DNA from: an uncultured Pelagibacteraceae bacterium
GTDB lineage: Bacteria; Pseudomonadota; Alphaproteobacteria; Pelagibacterales; Pelagibacteraceae
NCBI GenBank assembly: GCA_902577525.1
Contig: CACGZG010000012.1
Coordinates: 1 to 34,564, forward strand
Direction: 5' to 3'
DNA: 34,564 nt
Made by a program: the position numbers and the translations under genes
Notes under the pieces: model-generated
The model's input: only the letters and a program-made list of their open reading frames with translations
Told to the model about the DNA's origin: nothing
Databases searched by the model: none
Part shown: positions 1 through 8,809 of the stretch, piece by piece
Position numbering within the stretch: the stretch's first letter is position 1
How the letters are laid out: the number at the start of each line of letters is the position of its first letter

Positions 1-183
1 TTTTTAAAAAAAATTTAAAATTTCTCTTAAAAGTTGATTAAATATTGTACAACTTTAAGTTTTAATAAAAATTTTTTTGAAAAATTAAAAAAAATTGCCC
101 AAATCGAGCAAATTTTATGAAAATTAAGCTTTAAAATTTTTATAATTATCCTTTTTGATAAAAAATATTTTTAAAACACTTAT

Positions 184-519
184 CTATAACACAAAAAAAA
201 ATTACTCTAACACAAAATACCTACTTTGGGTTGAAATTGAAAAAAATATTGATTTTACTTGTTTTTTTAAACTTAAATTTTTTACAAAAACTCTAACACA
301 ATTGCAAATTTGGAGCTTGTGTTAGAGTTTTTTTTATTTGTGTTAGAGAAATCGATTTGATAGTTTTTTTTAGTCTAATCTTCTAAAAATAATAAACAAT
401 CAAAAATCAGCATAAATACTTGTTTTTAATCATTTTGACCTATTATGAGCATACAATTTTAAATTATGTGTTAGACTTTTTTTAAAATTGTGTTAGAGAT
501 TCATATGTTTGTGTTAGAG
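184..519. repeat. Phased array of eight TGTGTTAGAG repeats
   Basis: Copies written as CTCTAACACA lie at 184-193 (one mismatch, CTATAACACA), 205-214 and 291-300. Copies written as TGTGTTAGAG lie at 318-327, 339-348, 467-476 (one mismatch, last base C), 489-498 and 510-519. Starts within groups are 21 or 22 bp apart (184/205, 318/339, 467/489/510), about two helical turns, so sites fall on the same face of the DNA. Orientation flips once, near 309. The last copy ends 16 bp before the ATG of the first pilus gene. The likely role is an operator array for an unidentified DNA-binding protein. The CACA core also loosely resembles a DnaA box, and an iteron-like role cannot be excluded. Confidence 0.85.
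286..332. terminator. 16-bp inverted repeat with flanking A/T tracts
   Basis: Positions 286-301 and 317-332 are perfect reverse complements around a 15-nt loop. The arms are formed by two oppositely oriented copies of the repeat motif plus A5/T5 tails, and the T-tract continues to about 335. The layout matches a bidirectional intrinsic terminator, but the stem core has only four G/C pairs. It could instead be simply the centre of the operator array, or serve both purposes. Confidence 0.45.
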
Positions 520-535
520 AATAAAAAAAAAAATT

Positions 536-3034
536 ATGAGTGAAGAAGAAAAAGATAAAGAAAATAAAATTAATCAGGATGATTCTGGTTCAGATCAGAA
601 TAAGCAACCTGAGGATGTAGAAAAAAAACCAGATAACAAAGATCAATTACAATCTGGAAGCGAATCTTACATGAGTGTTGATGAGATTACTTCTGTTTCA
701 AAAAATGAAACAAGTGAAAGTTCGAAAACCTCAGAAAATATTGAAAATGAAACCACTCAAAGTTCAAAAACTGCTGATACAAAAGAAAATGACACTACTC
801 AAAGTTCAAACACTATGGAAACTGCAGAAATAAAAGAAAATAAAGAGGAAGAAAAGAAAGAACACGAGGTTATCCATAAAAAAGATGGCAGACTTCATAT
901 ATATATAAGACAAGACAAGTATAAAGGGGAATTAAAATCAAAAAATTGGGTTGGAAGACTTTATATTGATGGCAAACAAAAGATTTCTTCTTCAGGAACA
1001 CCAAATTTAGATGACGCAATACCGATTTTAGAAAAATGGTTCGATGATGTACATGCAAATAAGGATAAAGAGAAAAGTAAAGAGACAATAACTCCTAACG
1101 AAACACAAAATACAACCGAAACTGGAGCAACATCAGCCACTCCCCCAACAAATGAGATTCCAACACCACCGCCAAACACTGTTGTTGAAGCACCTAAACC
1201 AGTTACTAGCACAATTGAAAATCAAAATATTACTTCGCAAGAGGTTAATGCAAATACTAATAATGAAAACCAGTCTACTGAAAATAAAAAATCTATTTCT
1301 GGTCTATTTGATAAATTAAAAAATATCAAATTAAAGAAACCATCTTTTGCAAGTGGACTTAAAATGCCTAAACCATCGGCTGGTGGTAAAAGTAGTTTTA
1401 AAAATAAATTAGACAATTTTTTTAAATCAAAATTGGGAAAATCTTCTGCACAAGGTGAGGAAATACTTGGAGTAGAAATTACAAATAAAGAAATTAGATT
1501 AGCACAAATAACTTCCAATAAAGCCAATCAATGGGTGTTGGAAAGATTTTATACTCATAAAGTTGATTTACCAGATGATGCAGTTGTATTAGAAAATTCT
1601 GAAAAACTTGGAGCAGAATTATCGATTGCAATTCAAAAGTCTAAAATTAAAACTCCAAATGCTGCAATCGCTATCCCTGTAACAAGTGCAATTATCAGAG
1701 TTGTTACTGCTCCATTAATGAAAGACGAAGAATTACAAAAAGCTATTGAGACTAATTCTCTTTGGGAAAACCTTGTACAATTAACAGACAACTTAGATGA
1801 CTATTCAATATTCCATCAAGTAATTAATAGAAATCAAAAAGAAAATACTATGGATATATTATTTGTTGCCTCGAAACTTTCAGATATAAATAGTTACACA
1901 TCAATTATTAAATCCAGTGGACTTAATCCAGTAATCATTGATGTTAAATGTTTCGCATTAAAATCTGCAGTTGATCAAATTAATCAAATTTCTCAAAAAA
2001 CAGAAGATGCAAATTTAACAGCAGTTTTAGAATTTGGTTTAGATGAAAATTATTTAATGATTTTATATGATAATAATCCAATCATTACTGATATATTTTT
2101 AAGAGGACAAGACAGACAGATATTAAAATCATCTCAAGTTCAAGAAGAAAAAGAAGGGTTAGTTAGAAGATTTGTTACACAGGTAAAACAAGCAGTTCAA
2201 GATTTTGAAACTAAATACGAAAAAAGAATTAGAAATATTAAAGTAGTTTCTGATTTAGAAAATATAGAGGATTATTTATCAATCTTCAGACAAAATTTAG
2301 TAAATATTGGTTTTAAAACTTTTGATCCAATAGACGGTCTACAGATACCGCAACAAATTGATCAATCAGTTAGTTTACAAAATCGATCTTACCTTTCAAC
2401 TGTGATTGGTTTGGCTTTTAGAAAGTTGGATGTTTTTGGTTATTACAAATTTGTTACTGCAGTTAAAAATATTAATTTACTTCCTGACAGAAAAGGAATG
2501 GTTAAACAGAAGAAAATGAAAGCTATTTCCAATTTTGCTTTTAAAGGTGTTGTTGGTGGTGTTATTGGTATTTATTTAATCTTATTTGCTTTATCTTTCT
2601 GGAATATTCATACTTATAATAAGAAACTTAATAATTATGCTAAAGTTAAGAAAGAACATGCTTTAAAATCAAAAGAAGTCAAAGCGGTCAAAAAAGAATT
2701 AAAATTAATTTCCACTACTTTAAAATTAAGTAATAGTCTGAAATCAAATAAAGATTTAAGTTATAGAATTTTAGCTCAGATAGCAGCAAGTGTTCCAAAA
2801 AGAGTAAGATTTGATCAAGTTACTTATGATGGTAAAAGAAAAGTAACTATCCAGGGAGTTGCTGCAAGTGATCAAGATATTTTGAAATTTATTAAAAATT
2901 TAAGTGATAAAAAGTATATTAAACAAGCATCACTATCATCAATGAAATTACCAAGAAAATCAGCAACTGGAATTACAATGAAAGGATTTAGAGTTTTTGT
3001 TTTAATTGACCCAAAAGGTCAAAGCAAAACTTAA
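536..3034 (+). CDS. pilMN: PilM-PilN fusion protein, type IV pilus inner-membrane platform
   Basis: The actin-like PilM normally sits in the cytoplasm and binds the tail of PilN, which spans the inner membrane and pairs with PilO; here both are one 832-residue chain. Residues 1-109 are acidic low-complexity sequence with an imperfect repeat (ETTQSSKT-like). Residues about 110-175 form a small compact domain with a GRLYIDGK strand that resembles by eye the N-terminal arm domain of phage integrases. A Pro/Thr/Asn linker follows. PilM-like sequence runs from about 306 (ILGVEI) to 635. A PilN part starts at the typical INLLP motif near 648, with a membrane segment at about 667-690 and a periplasmic tail. 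It is much longer than either family protein alone. First gene of the operon; no clear ribosome binding site precedes the ATG. Confidence 0.85.
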   Translation: MSEEEKDKENKINQDDSGSDQNKQPEDVEKKPDNKDQLQSGSESYMSVDEITSVSKNETSESSKTSENIENETTQSSKTADTKENDTTQSSNTMETAEIKENKEEEKKEHEVIHKKDGRLHIYIRQDKYKGELKSKNWVGRLYIDGKQKISSSGTPNLDDAIPILEKWFDDVHANKDKEKSKETITPNETQNTTETGATSATPPTNEIPTPPPNTVVEAPKPVTSTIENQNITSQEVNANTNNENQSTENKKSISGLFDKLKNIKLKKPSFASGLKMPKPSAGGKSSFKNKLDNFFKSKLGKSSAQGEEILGVEITNKEIRLAQITSNKANQWVLERFYTHKVDLPDDAVVLENSEKLGAELSIAIQKSKIKTPNAAIAIPVTSAIIRVVTAPLMKDEELQKAIETNSLWENLVQLTDNLDDYSIFHQVINRNQKENTMDILFVASKLSDINSYTSIIKSSGLNPVIIDVKCFALKSAVDQINQISQKTEDANLTAVLEFGLDENYLMILYDNNPIITDIFLRGQDRQILKSSQVQEEKEGLVRRFVTQVKQAVQDFETKYEKRIRNIKVVSDLENIEDYLSIFRQNLVNIGFKTFDPIDGLQIPQQIDQSVSLQNRSYLSTVIGLAFRKLDVFGYYKFVTAVKNINLLPDRKGMVKQKKMKAISNFAFKGVVGGVIGIYLILFALSFWNIHTYNKKLNNYAKVKKEHALKSKEVKAVKKELKLISTTLKLSNSLKSNKDLSYRILAQIAASVPKRVRFDQVTYDGKRKVTIQGVAASDQDILKFIKNLSDKKYIKQASLSSMKLPRKSATGITMKGFRVFVLIDPKGQSKT

Positions 3035-3043
3035 GAAATTAAA

Positions 3044-3736
3044 ATGGACTTAAAAAATATAGATTTAAAAAATATTAAGATTGAAGATCTAAAAGAAAAG
3101 ATTCTTCAATTAGCTGACAGAAAAACATTAATAAAGATTGGTATATCCAGTGGAGCAATAATACTATTTTTGATTATCTATTACGCTATTTTAAATCCTA
3201 TAGTTGAAAAAAAGAAAGCCCAGATAGATGACATGAATAAAAAAAAACAGGAGACTGTAAAATTTGTTCAGGAAATTAAAGTAACGAATAAAAAAATTAA
3301 AAATCTAAAACCTAAATATGATGAATATTCGACTTTATTCCACACTAAGGCCGAAGTAGAGGGCTTGTATGAAACTCTCAGTTATTATGCAGGATTAAAT
3401 GATTTAGTTATCTCAAAAATAGAGAAGAAAGCACCCAAGGCAGTCACTAAAGCTGAGGCATTAGAAAAAGCTGATGGAAAAAAGAAAAAGAAGAAAAAAA
3501 AGAAGAAAAAAATTAAACAGAAAAAGGCAGAAAACATGGCATACTACACAATTCCAGTTAATTTTGAGATAACTGGTAATTTTTTGGGATATATCAAGTT
3601 TAAGAGGGCTCTTTCAATGTCAAAAAAGATGTTAAATTTTGACAAGGAGTCTATAAAAGTGGTAAGAGGAGATACAACCGGTGCGATAAAAGTTGATGGA
3701 TTATTAACTATTGTAGGATTGGGCGATGGGTTTTAA
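3044..3736 (+). CDS. pilO: PilO-like pilus assembly protein
   Basis: Bitopic inner-membrane protein expected to pair with the PilN part of the preceding fusion and to contact PilP, linking the platform to the secretin. It has a short cytoplasmic N-terminus, one membrane helix at about residues 31-51, a coiled-coil-like charged stretch (about 55-105) and a ferredoxin-like C-terminal half ending in VGLGDGF. The length, 230 residues, is normal for the family. Odd feature: a nearly pure lysine run at about 145-158, encoded by an A-rich tract at 3478-3516, sits in the periplasmic part between the two halves. Only 9 bases separate it from the gene before, and it overlaps the next by 11. The call rests on topology and gene order more than on strong motifs. 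Confidence 0.8.
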   Translation: MDLKNIDLKNIKIEDLKEKILQLADRKTLIKIGISSGAIILFLIIYYAILNPIVEKKKAQIDDMNKKKQETVKFVQEIKVTNKKIKNLKPKYDEYSTLFHTKAEVEGLYETLSYYAGLNDLVISKIEKKAPKAVTKAEALEKADGKKKKKKKKKKKIKQKKAENMAYYTIPVNFEITGNFLGYIKFKRALSMSKKMLNFDKESIKVVRGDTTGAIKVDGLLTIVGLGDGF

Positions 3737-4235
3737 AAAATTAATTATATTTAGCTTTATAGCTATTTTGAGCATTTTCAATTCATATGCAGATAATCAT
3801 GATACTGAACAAAACATAATTGAAAAGGCAAAAGAAATTAATCAAAAAGTAAAAGAGAAACAAGCTAATCAGCAAGCCAATATAAGTTCAGAAATAGGTC
3901 AAGAAGAACCACTTCCTTTAAATGATCCGTTTGTAGGAGATGCCTCTTTAGGTGGAACAGCTGGTGTAGTAATTACCAATAGCTCTGAAGAGAGAGAACA
4001 AATGAGTTTATTCAATTTTAAACTTGTTGGAATAATGAATGGAGAATACGAAAGTTACGTATCCCTAATTAATGCAACAGGAGAGATTGTTACCTTACAA
4101 ATGAATGAGGAACTTAGCCCTGGAATAAGATTAGTTGATCTTAGACCTGGAAAAGCAATTTTTGAAAAAGGTGATGATTCCTTTTTAGTAATAAATTTTA
4201 AAAATCAAATTAAAGAAACATCGGAGCCCTTTTAA
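3726..4235 (+). CDS. pilP: PilP/GspC-like periplasmic pilus protein
   Basis: Periplasmic linker between the PilN-PilO platform and the secretin. The 169-residue product starts with a hydrophobic signal sequence (residues 4-20) ending SYA, with likely cleavage after A22; there is no lipobox cysteine, unlike many PilP proteins. A disordered Gln/Glu-rich linker follows. The C-terminal 70 residues (FKLVGIMNG..., then ...GIRLVDLRPGKAIFEK) are a small beta-domain of the PilP/GspC HR type. It overlaps pilO by 11 bases, and its stop overlaps the pilQ start in TAATG, so translation is probably coupled. Assignment is by domain and position. Confidence 0.8.
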   Translation: MGFKKLIIFSFIAILSIFNSYADNHDTEQNIIEKAKEINQKVKEKQANQQANISSEIGQEEPLPLNDPFVGDASLGGTAGVVITNSSEEREQMSLFNFKLVGIMNGEYESYVSLINATGEIVTLQMNEELSPGIRLVDLRPGKAIFEKGDDSFLVINFKNQIKETSEPF

Positions 4236-5800
4236 TGAATTCAAAAGCACTCAATATCATTATTTCTTTATTGTTAATATCTTTCGTTTTAAGTGGGTGT
4301 ACGCAAACAACATCTAAAGGTAAAAAAAAGGTAGTCTTTAAACACGATACACCACTAATTAAAGAGGATGTTAAGAAGTTAGGAAAAATAGAAGTTGAAA
4401 AAAGTGCAGAGATGGGACCAAAGCCGGTTGAAGGCGATATTAAGGTTTTAGAGAAAAGAAAGCAAATTTCTTCAGTTAAAGAAAAAAATTATTTACTGAT
4501 TCCTGATGAATATTCTTCCCTTAAACAAAATGTATCATTCAAGTTTCAAAACCTAGATTATAAAGAAGCCATGGGCTTGATGGCTAAAATCGGGGAAGTA
4601 AATATATTGGTAGGTGAAGAAGTTGCTGGTGCTATTTCTGCGGAGCTTTCAAATGTACCATGGGATAAAGCTTTCAATGCATTACTTGATATGAAGAATT
4701 TTGCAGCGGATATAGATGTTGCAAGTAATATAATTAGAGTTCATTCTCCAGCTACATTAACTTCACAAGAAAGTTATAAATCCGCAAGAGCCTCAGCTGT
4801 TAGAAAAAAAGTTGAATTAGAAAATTCAGTAGAGCCAATAGTTTCAGAAATATTTAGACTTTATTATATTACACCTGCAGAAGCTAAAGCTACGGTAACA
4901 GAATTATTTACTTCAGTTGGAGCAGATACATCTTATTCCCCAATACAAGTAACTGAGGAAAAAACTACAAGATCAATAATTGTAAGAGGTAAGGCAAAAG
5001 ATTTAGATGTTGTTGATAAAGTAATTAGAGAAATTGATGTTAGAACTAAGCAAGTACTAATCGAAGCATTTATTGTTGAAGCAACTTCTTCTTTTGAAAG
5101 AGCACTAGGAAACAAACTTGGTGCTGCTTTTGTAAGAGGAAATCGTGACAGATTTGGTGGTACAGTTGGAGGATCAACAATTGGAACTACAGATGGATCG
5201 ATCACCTCGGGTACAGGTTCAATTAGTGCGGCAGGAAGTGGAAGCACGGATGGTCTATATAATTTCAATGTAGCTGGTGCTACTAGTGGTATAGGGATTT
5301 TAAGAAGAACAGGTTCTATGGTTTTAAAACTACAACTAGACGCATTAGAAACAGAAGGTTTAGGTAAAACTATTTCTAATCCAAAATTATTTACTTTAGA
5401 TAATCAGATAGCCACTATCACACAAGGTGTTCAAATATCTGTTCCAGGAACTGACAATACACCTCCGTCATTTAAAGATGCTGCTTTAAAATTACAAGTA
5501 ACTCCAAGCATAATTGGTGATGGAAATGTACTTTTAGAGGTTCAGGTCAATAATGATACACCAGATAGAACTGACCCTTCTGCAGTGGGTATTAATAAGA
5601 TGGAAATTATTACAAAATTATTGGTAGCTGACGGAGACATAGTAGTTATTGGTGGAATTAAGAAAAATGACATTTCAGATGCTTCTGAGCAGGTTCCAGG
5701 AGTAAGCAAGTTACCTGTGATAGGAAAAATGTTTAAAGGGACACAAAAAAGAGATAGTATGAACGAACTTTTAGTGTTTATTGCACCTAGGATTTTATAA
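4235..5800 (+). CDS. pilQ: PilQ/MshL-type secretin, outer-membrane pore
   Basis: Forms the multimeric outer-membrane channel through which the pilus exits. The 521-residue precursor has a lipoprotein signal with lipobox LSGC, so C22 would be lipidated, which may replace a separate pilotin. Residues about 95-170 form the STN/secretin N0-like domain (VSFKFQNLDYKEAM), about 195-275 an N1-like domain (FRLYYITPAEA, ending in VIREIDVRTKQVLIEAFI), and about 275-521 the secretin barrel with ISNPKLFTLDNQIATI and the C-terminal LLVFIAPRIL. A Gly/Ser/Thr-rich insert (about 310-345) lies in the region that usually forms the gate. Both ends are coupled to neighbours by TAATG overlaps. Confidence 0.93.
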   Translation: MNSKALNIIISLLLISFVLSGCTQTTSKGKKKVVFKHDTPLIKEDVKKLGKIEVEKSAEMGPKPVEGDIKVLEKRKQISSVKEKNYLLIPDEYSSLKQNVSFKFQNLDYKEAMGLMAKIGEVNILVGEEVAGAISAELSNVPWDKAFNALLDMKNFAADIDVASNIIRVHSPATLTSQESYKSARASAVRKKVELENSVEPIVSEIFRLYYITPAEAKATVTELFTSVGADTSYSPIQVTEEKTTRSIIVRGKAKDLDVVDKVIREIDVRTKQVLIEAFIVEATSSFERALGNKLGAAFVRGNRDRFGGTVGGSTIGTTDGSITSGTGSISAAGSGSTDGLYNFNVAGATSGIGILRRTGSMVLKLQLDALETEGLGKTISNPKLFTLDNQIATITQGVQISVPGTDNTPPSFKDAALKLQVTPSIIGDGNVLLEVQVNNDTPDRTDPSAVGINKMEIITKLLVADGDIVVIGGIKKNDISDASEQVPGVSKLPVIGKMFKGTQKRDSMNELLVFIAPRIL

Positions 5801-7557
5801 TGCTTAAGATTAGTAGAGAGAGTGAAATTAATTTAATCAATGTCCTTATAGATCATGACATTATCTCAGGAAAAGATCTGCCAAATATTAAGAAGGTAAG
5901 CACTGAAAAGAATTCATCACAAATTGACGCTGTATTTGAGCTAAAGCTAACAGATGAAAATAAAATTTTAGATGTTTTAGTTAAAGAGCAAAATTTAGAT
6001 GTTATTGATTTAACAAAATGTGAATTAACGGATGAGATTAAAGCGGTATTACCATCAAATTATATTAAGATGAATTTTGTTGCCCCTTTTAAAGTTGAGG
6101 GAAAAAATTTACATATAGCAATTTCAGATAGCTCAAAACTTGGTTTAATGAGAAATCTTAAAGCCATTACCAAAAAAAATATAGAATTACATGCAGCTAA
6201 GGTCACTCAAATTTCTAACTTTATAGATAAAATTTTAAGTGAGACTGGAGACGTAACTACACAATCAATTAGAGCTGACAATGTAAGCAAAGAAAAAACA
6301 AAAACATTTGAATCTGATTTAGGAGAGGCAGGAGAAGTTTTAGAAAAACCACCTGAAGAAGATATAGAGGCTATTGAAAATGAGTCAGAAGTAATAAAGT
6401 TTAGTACTGCAGTCGTTGCAGAGGCAATTAAATCTGGAGTGAGTGATATCCATATCGAACCATATAGATTTTCATCTAGAGTACGTTACAGACAAGATGG
6501 TATGTTACAAGAACAAGAACAATATAAACAATTTCTTCATGATAATTATGGTGCAGTTGTAACTAGATTTAAAATTATGGGTAAATTAGATATTGCTGAA
6601 AGAAGATTACCGCAAGACGGAGCAATAAACTTTAAAATTGATGGCAAGGTAGTTGATTTACGTTTATCTATTTTGCCAACCGCAAACAACGAAAGAATTG
6701 TAATGCGGGTTTTAAATAAAGACGCAGGAGATATAACTTTAGAACAATTAAATTTTGAAGATGTTGATTTAAAAAATTTAAGAAAAGCAATTCATGGGAC
6801 ACAAGGATTGATTCTTGTTACAGGTCCTACGGGTTCAGGTAAATCAACAACACTTTATAGTATTTTAAAAGAGGTAAGCAAACCTCATTTAAATATTTTA
6901 ACAGCAGAGGATCCTGTTGAATATGAATTGGATGGAGTAGGTCAAGTTCAAATCAAAGACGATATTGGTTTAACTTTTGCTGCTGCGTTAAGATCTTTTT
7001 TAAGACAAGACCCAGAAATTATTCTAGTTGGAGAGATGCGAGATAAAGAAACAGTCGATATTGGTCTTAAAGCTGCTTTAACTGGACACTTAGTATTTAG
7101 TACACTTCACACGAATGATGCTCCAAGTACAATTACTAGATTACAAAACATGGGAACACCTGATTATTTGATCAGCGCAGCTTGTCAATTAGTTCTAGCA
7201 CAAAGATTAGCAAGAAGATCTTGTAAAGATTGTAGAGTTCCAGATGATGATGTTACACCTAAAGTATTACAAGATTTAGGTTTTAGTCCTGAACAAGCAT
7301 CAAGAGTTAAAGCACTTAAAGGTAAAGGTTGTGCTAAATGTAAAGACTCTGGTTACAAAGGTAGACAAGGTATTTATGAAATTTTAGTAGTTTCAAAACC
7401 TGTTAAAGAAGCAATTTTAAGAAAAGCGACCACTCCTGAATTAAGACAAATTGCAATTAAAGAGGGTTTTCAAACCATGCAAGATATGGGAAGAAGATTA
7501 ATTGCTAATGGGGAGCTTAATTTCAGAGAATATGAACGGGTTTTAGCATCGGAATAA
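5800..7557 (+). CDS. pilB: PilB/MshE-type pilus extension ATPase
   Basis: Hexameric cytoplasmic ATPase that powers pilus polymerisation. The 585-residue protein has an N-terminal MshEN/T2SSE_N-like region (about 1-150), a linker, and the secretion ATPase core. Walker A is GPTGSGKST at 342-350, the Asp box is AEDPVEYE at about 369, the Walker B region is IILVGEMRD with E412, and the His box is LVFSTLHT. Two CxxC pairs (C475/C478 and C511/C514) give the zinc-binding element typical of PilB/GspE. This tetracysteine and the length separate it from the shorter retraction ATPase PilT, which is not present in the window. Overlaps pilQ by one base. Confidence 0.95.
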   Translation: MLKISRESEINLINVLIDHDIISGKDLPNIKKVSTEKNSSQIDAVFELKLTDENKILDVLVKEQNLDVIDLTKCELTDEIKAVLPSNYIKMNFVAPFKVEGKNLHIAISDSSKLGLMRNLKAITKKNIELHAAKVTQISNFIDKILSETGDVTTQSIRADNVSKEKTKTFESDLGEAGEVLEKPPEEDIEAIENESEVIKFSTAVVAEAIKSGVSDIHIEPYRFSSRVRYRQDGMLQEQEQYKQFLHDNYGAVVTRFKIMGKLDIAERRLPQDGAINFKIDGKVVDLRLSILPTANNERIVMRVLNKDAGDITLEQLNFEDVDLKNLRKAIHGTQGLILVTGPTGSGKSTTLYSILKEVSKPHLNILTAEDPVEYELDGVGQVQIKDDIGLTFAAALRSFLRQDPEIILVGEMRDKETVDIGLKAALTGHLVFSTLHTNDAPSTITRLQNMGTPDYLISAACQLVLAQRLARRSCKDCRVPDDDVTPKVLQDLGFSPEQASRVKALKGKGCAKCKDSGYKGRQGIYEILVVSKPVKEAILRKATTPELRQIAIKEGFQTMQDMGRRLIANGELNFREYERVLASE

Positions 7558-7567
7558 TTTAATTAAT

Positions 7568-8809
7568 ATGGAAGCTTTTACATACAAAGGTATTTCTGAT
7601 GGCAAATATGTTGAGGGAGAAATAGAGGCCCTAAATCAAGATGAAGCATCTTTTAAATTAAAAGAGCAAAAAGTAATTATTACCAATCTTATAAAAACTA
7701 AGAAAAAAAAGAGCGAAACTAAAGAAAAAGGTAAAAAGTCAAGCTTTTCACTTTTCGGTGGTAAAAAAAAGCCTAAAACAGAAGACATACTTATTTTCTC
7801 AAAACAATTTGCAACTATGGTCAAAGCTGGTTTACCAATATTAGAAGTATTGGGCATGCTAAGAGACCAATTAGAAAACCCAGGTATTAAAGAGATTATT
7901 GAAGATATAAGAAAGAGTTTAGAGGGTGGTGTAACATTATCAAAATGTTTTGAGAAGTATCCACAATATTTTGATAACGTTTATTGTAATCTTATAAAAG
8001 CTGGAGAAGCCAGCGGTAAATTGGATGTTTTCTTATTAAAGATTGTCGAGTCATTAGAAAAAAAAGAAAAAATTAAAAAGAAAATTAAAGGTGCTTTAAT
8101 GTATCCAGGTATAATGTTTACAGTCGCAATTACAGTCAGTGCGTTCATGTTAGTAAAAGTAGTTCCTGTCTTTGCAAAAATGTATGATGGAATGGGCATT
8201 GAACTTCCAAAAGCAACAGCAACCATTATGGCTATGAGTGATTTTTTACGAGGCACAGGTGGAATGGTTTTATTATTTGGAGGTATTATTGGTTTTATTG
8301 CTTTTAGATATTTAACCACTAAAAATGCAGCCATACAATATAAATGGCATAAACAAATTTTAAAATTACCTGTATTCGGTGATATGATTTTAAAATCATT
8401 ACTTGCAAGGATTTCATTAATTTTAGGAAATCTTAGTGCAGCTGGAGTAAATTTATTAGAAAGTTTAGAGATTGCAAAATCAGTAAGTAACAATGTTGTA
8501 GTTACAGAGGCTTTAGAAAATGTAAAGAAAGGAGTTTTCTCTGGGGACACTTTGACTAAACTTTTTTTAAAGGAACCGATGTTCCCACCAACGTTTAGTC
8601 AATTAATTTCTGTTGGAGAGCAAACAGGACAATTGGATGAAATGTTTGGATCTGTTGCAATGTACTATGAGGAAGAATTTGATACTTCTGTAGAAAATAT
8701 GTCTAGCTTAATTGAACCGATTATGATTGTCTTCATGGGAATTATGATAGGTGGTCTGATGATCGCTATGTACTCGCCGATATTTAACGTGGGTGCTATT
8801 ATTGGTTAG
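7568..8809 (+). CDS. pilC: PilC/GspF inner-membrane platform protein
   Basis: Polytopic protein that the PilB ATPase is thought to rotate to insert pilin. The 413 residues contain an N-terminal small domain (FTYKGISDGKYVEGE), a basic linker, and two GspF domains (about 73-195 and 275-400). Membrane helices lie at about 180-202, 228-247 and 380-405. Motifs include FSKQFATMVKAGLPILE in the first domain and the matching FSQLISVGEQTGQLDEM in the second. Length is normal. It ends the forward pilus assembly operon: its TAG overlaps the stop of the convergent kinase gene by three bases, so there is no room for a terminator between them. Confidence 0.95.
   Translation: MEAFTYKGISDGKYVEGEIEALNQDEASFKLKEQKVIITNLIKTKKKKSETKEKGKKSSFSLFGGKKKPKTEDILIFSKQFATMVKAGLPILEVLGMLRDQLENPGIKEIIEDIRKSLEGGVTLSKCFEKYPQYFDNVYCNLIKAGEASGKLDVFLLKIVESLEKKEKIKKKIKGALMYPGIMFTVAITVSAFMLVKVVPVFAKMYDGMGIELPKATATIMAMSDFLRGTGGMVLLFGGIIGFIAFRYLTTKNAAIQYKWHKQILKLPVFGDMILKSLLARISLILGNLSAAGVNLLESLEIAKSVSNNVVVTEALENVKKGVFSGDTLTKLFLKEPMFPPTFSQLISVGEQTGQLDEMFGSVAMYYEEEFDTSVENMSSLIEPIMIVFMGIMIGGLMIAMYSPIFNVGAIIG

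Larger units (their letters stand above)
1..535. other. Non-coding leader upstream of pilus operon
   Basis: This is the only stretch over 300 bases without a gene. It is extremely A+T rich and I see no credible ORF on either strand. It holds the phased TGTGTTAGAG repeat array and one long inverted repeat, both listed separately. In a genome whose other spacers here are mostly under 100 bp, a 535-bp gap is unusual and suggests a dense control region for the pilus operon. I could not assign a promoter: too many AT-rich hexamers resemble a -10 box. The gene to the left of the window is not visible. Confidence 0.8.

Noticed and set aside
91..118. Weak hairpin with T-tract, possible terminator of an upstream gene
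   Set aside because: The stem needs a bulge and has only two G:C pairs; not distinguishable from chance in such AT-rich sequence.
1..535. Chromosomal replication origin
   Set aside because: The motif shares the CACA core with DnaA boxes and is phased, but two or more consensus bases differ, and no dnaA, hemE or parAB neighbours are visible. Kept only as an alternative.
870..1527. Reverse-strand open frames inside the pilMN gene
   Set aside because: They lie opposite a coding region with clear domains, show no ribosome binding sites and look like low-complexity shadows.
7981..8550. 189-codon reverse open frame opposite pilC
   Set aside because: pilC is a confident gene here and the reverse translation has no recognisable domain; length arises from AT-rich codon bias.
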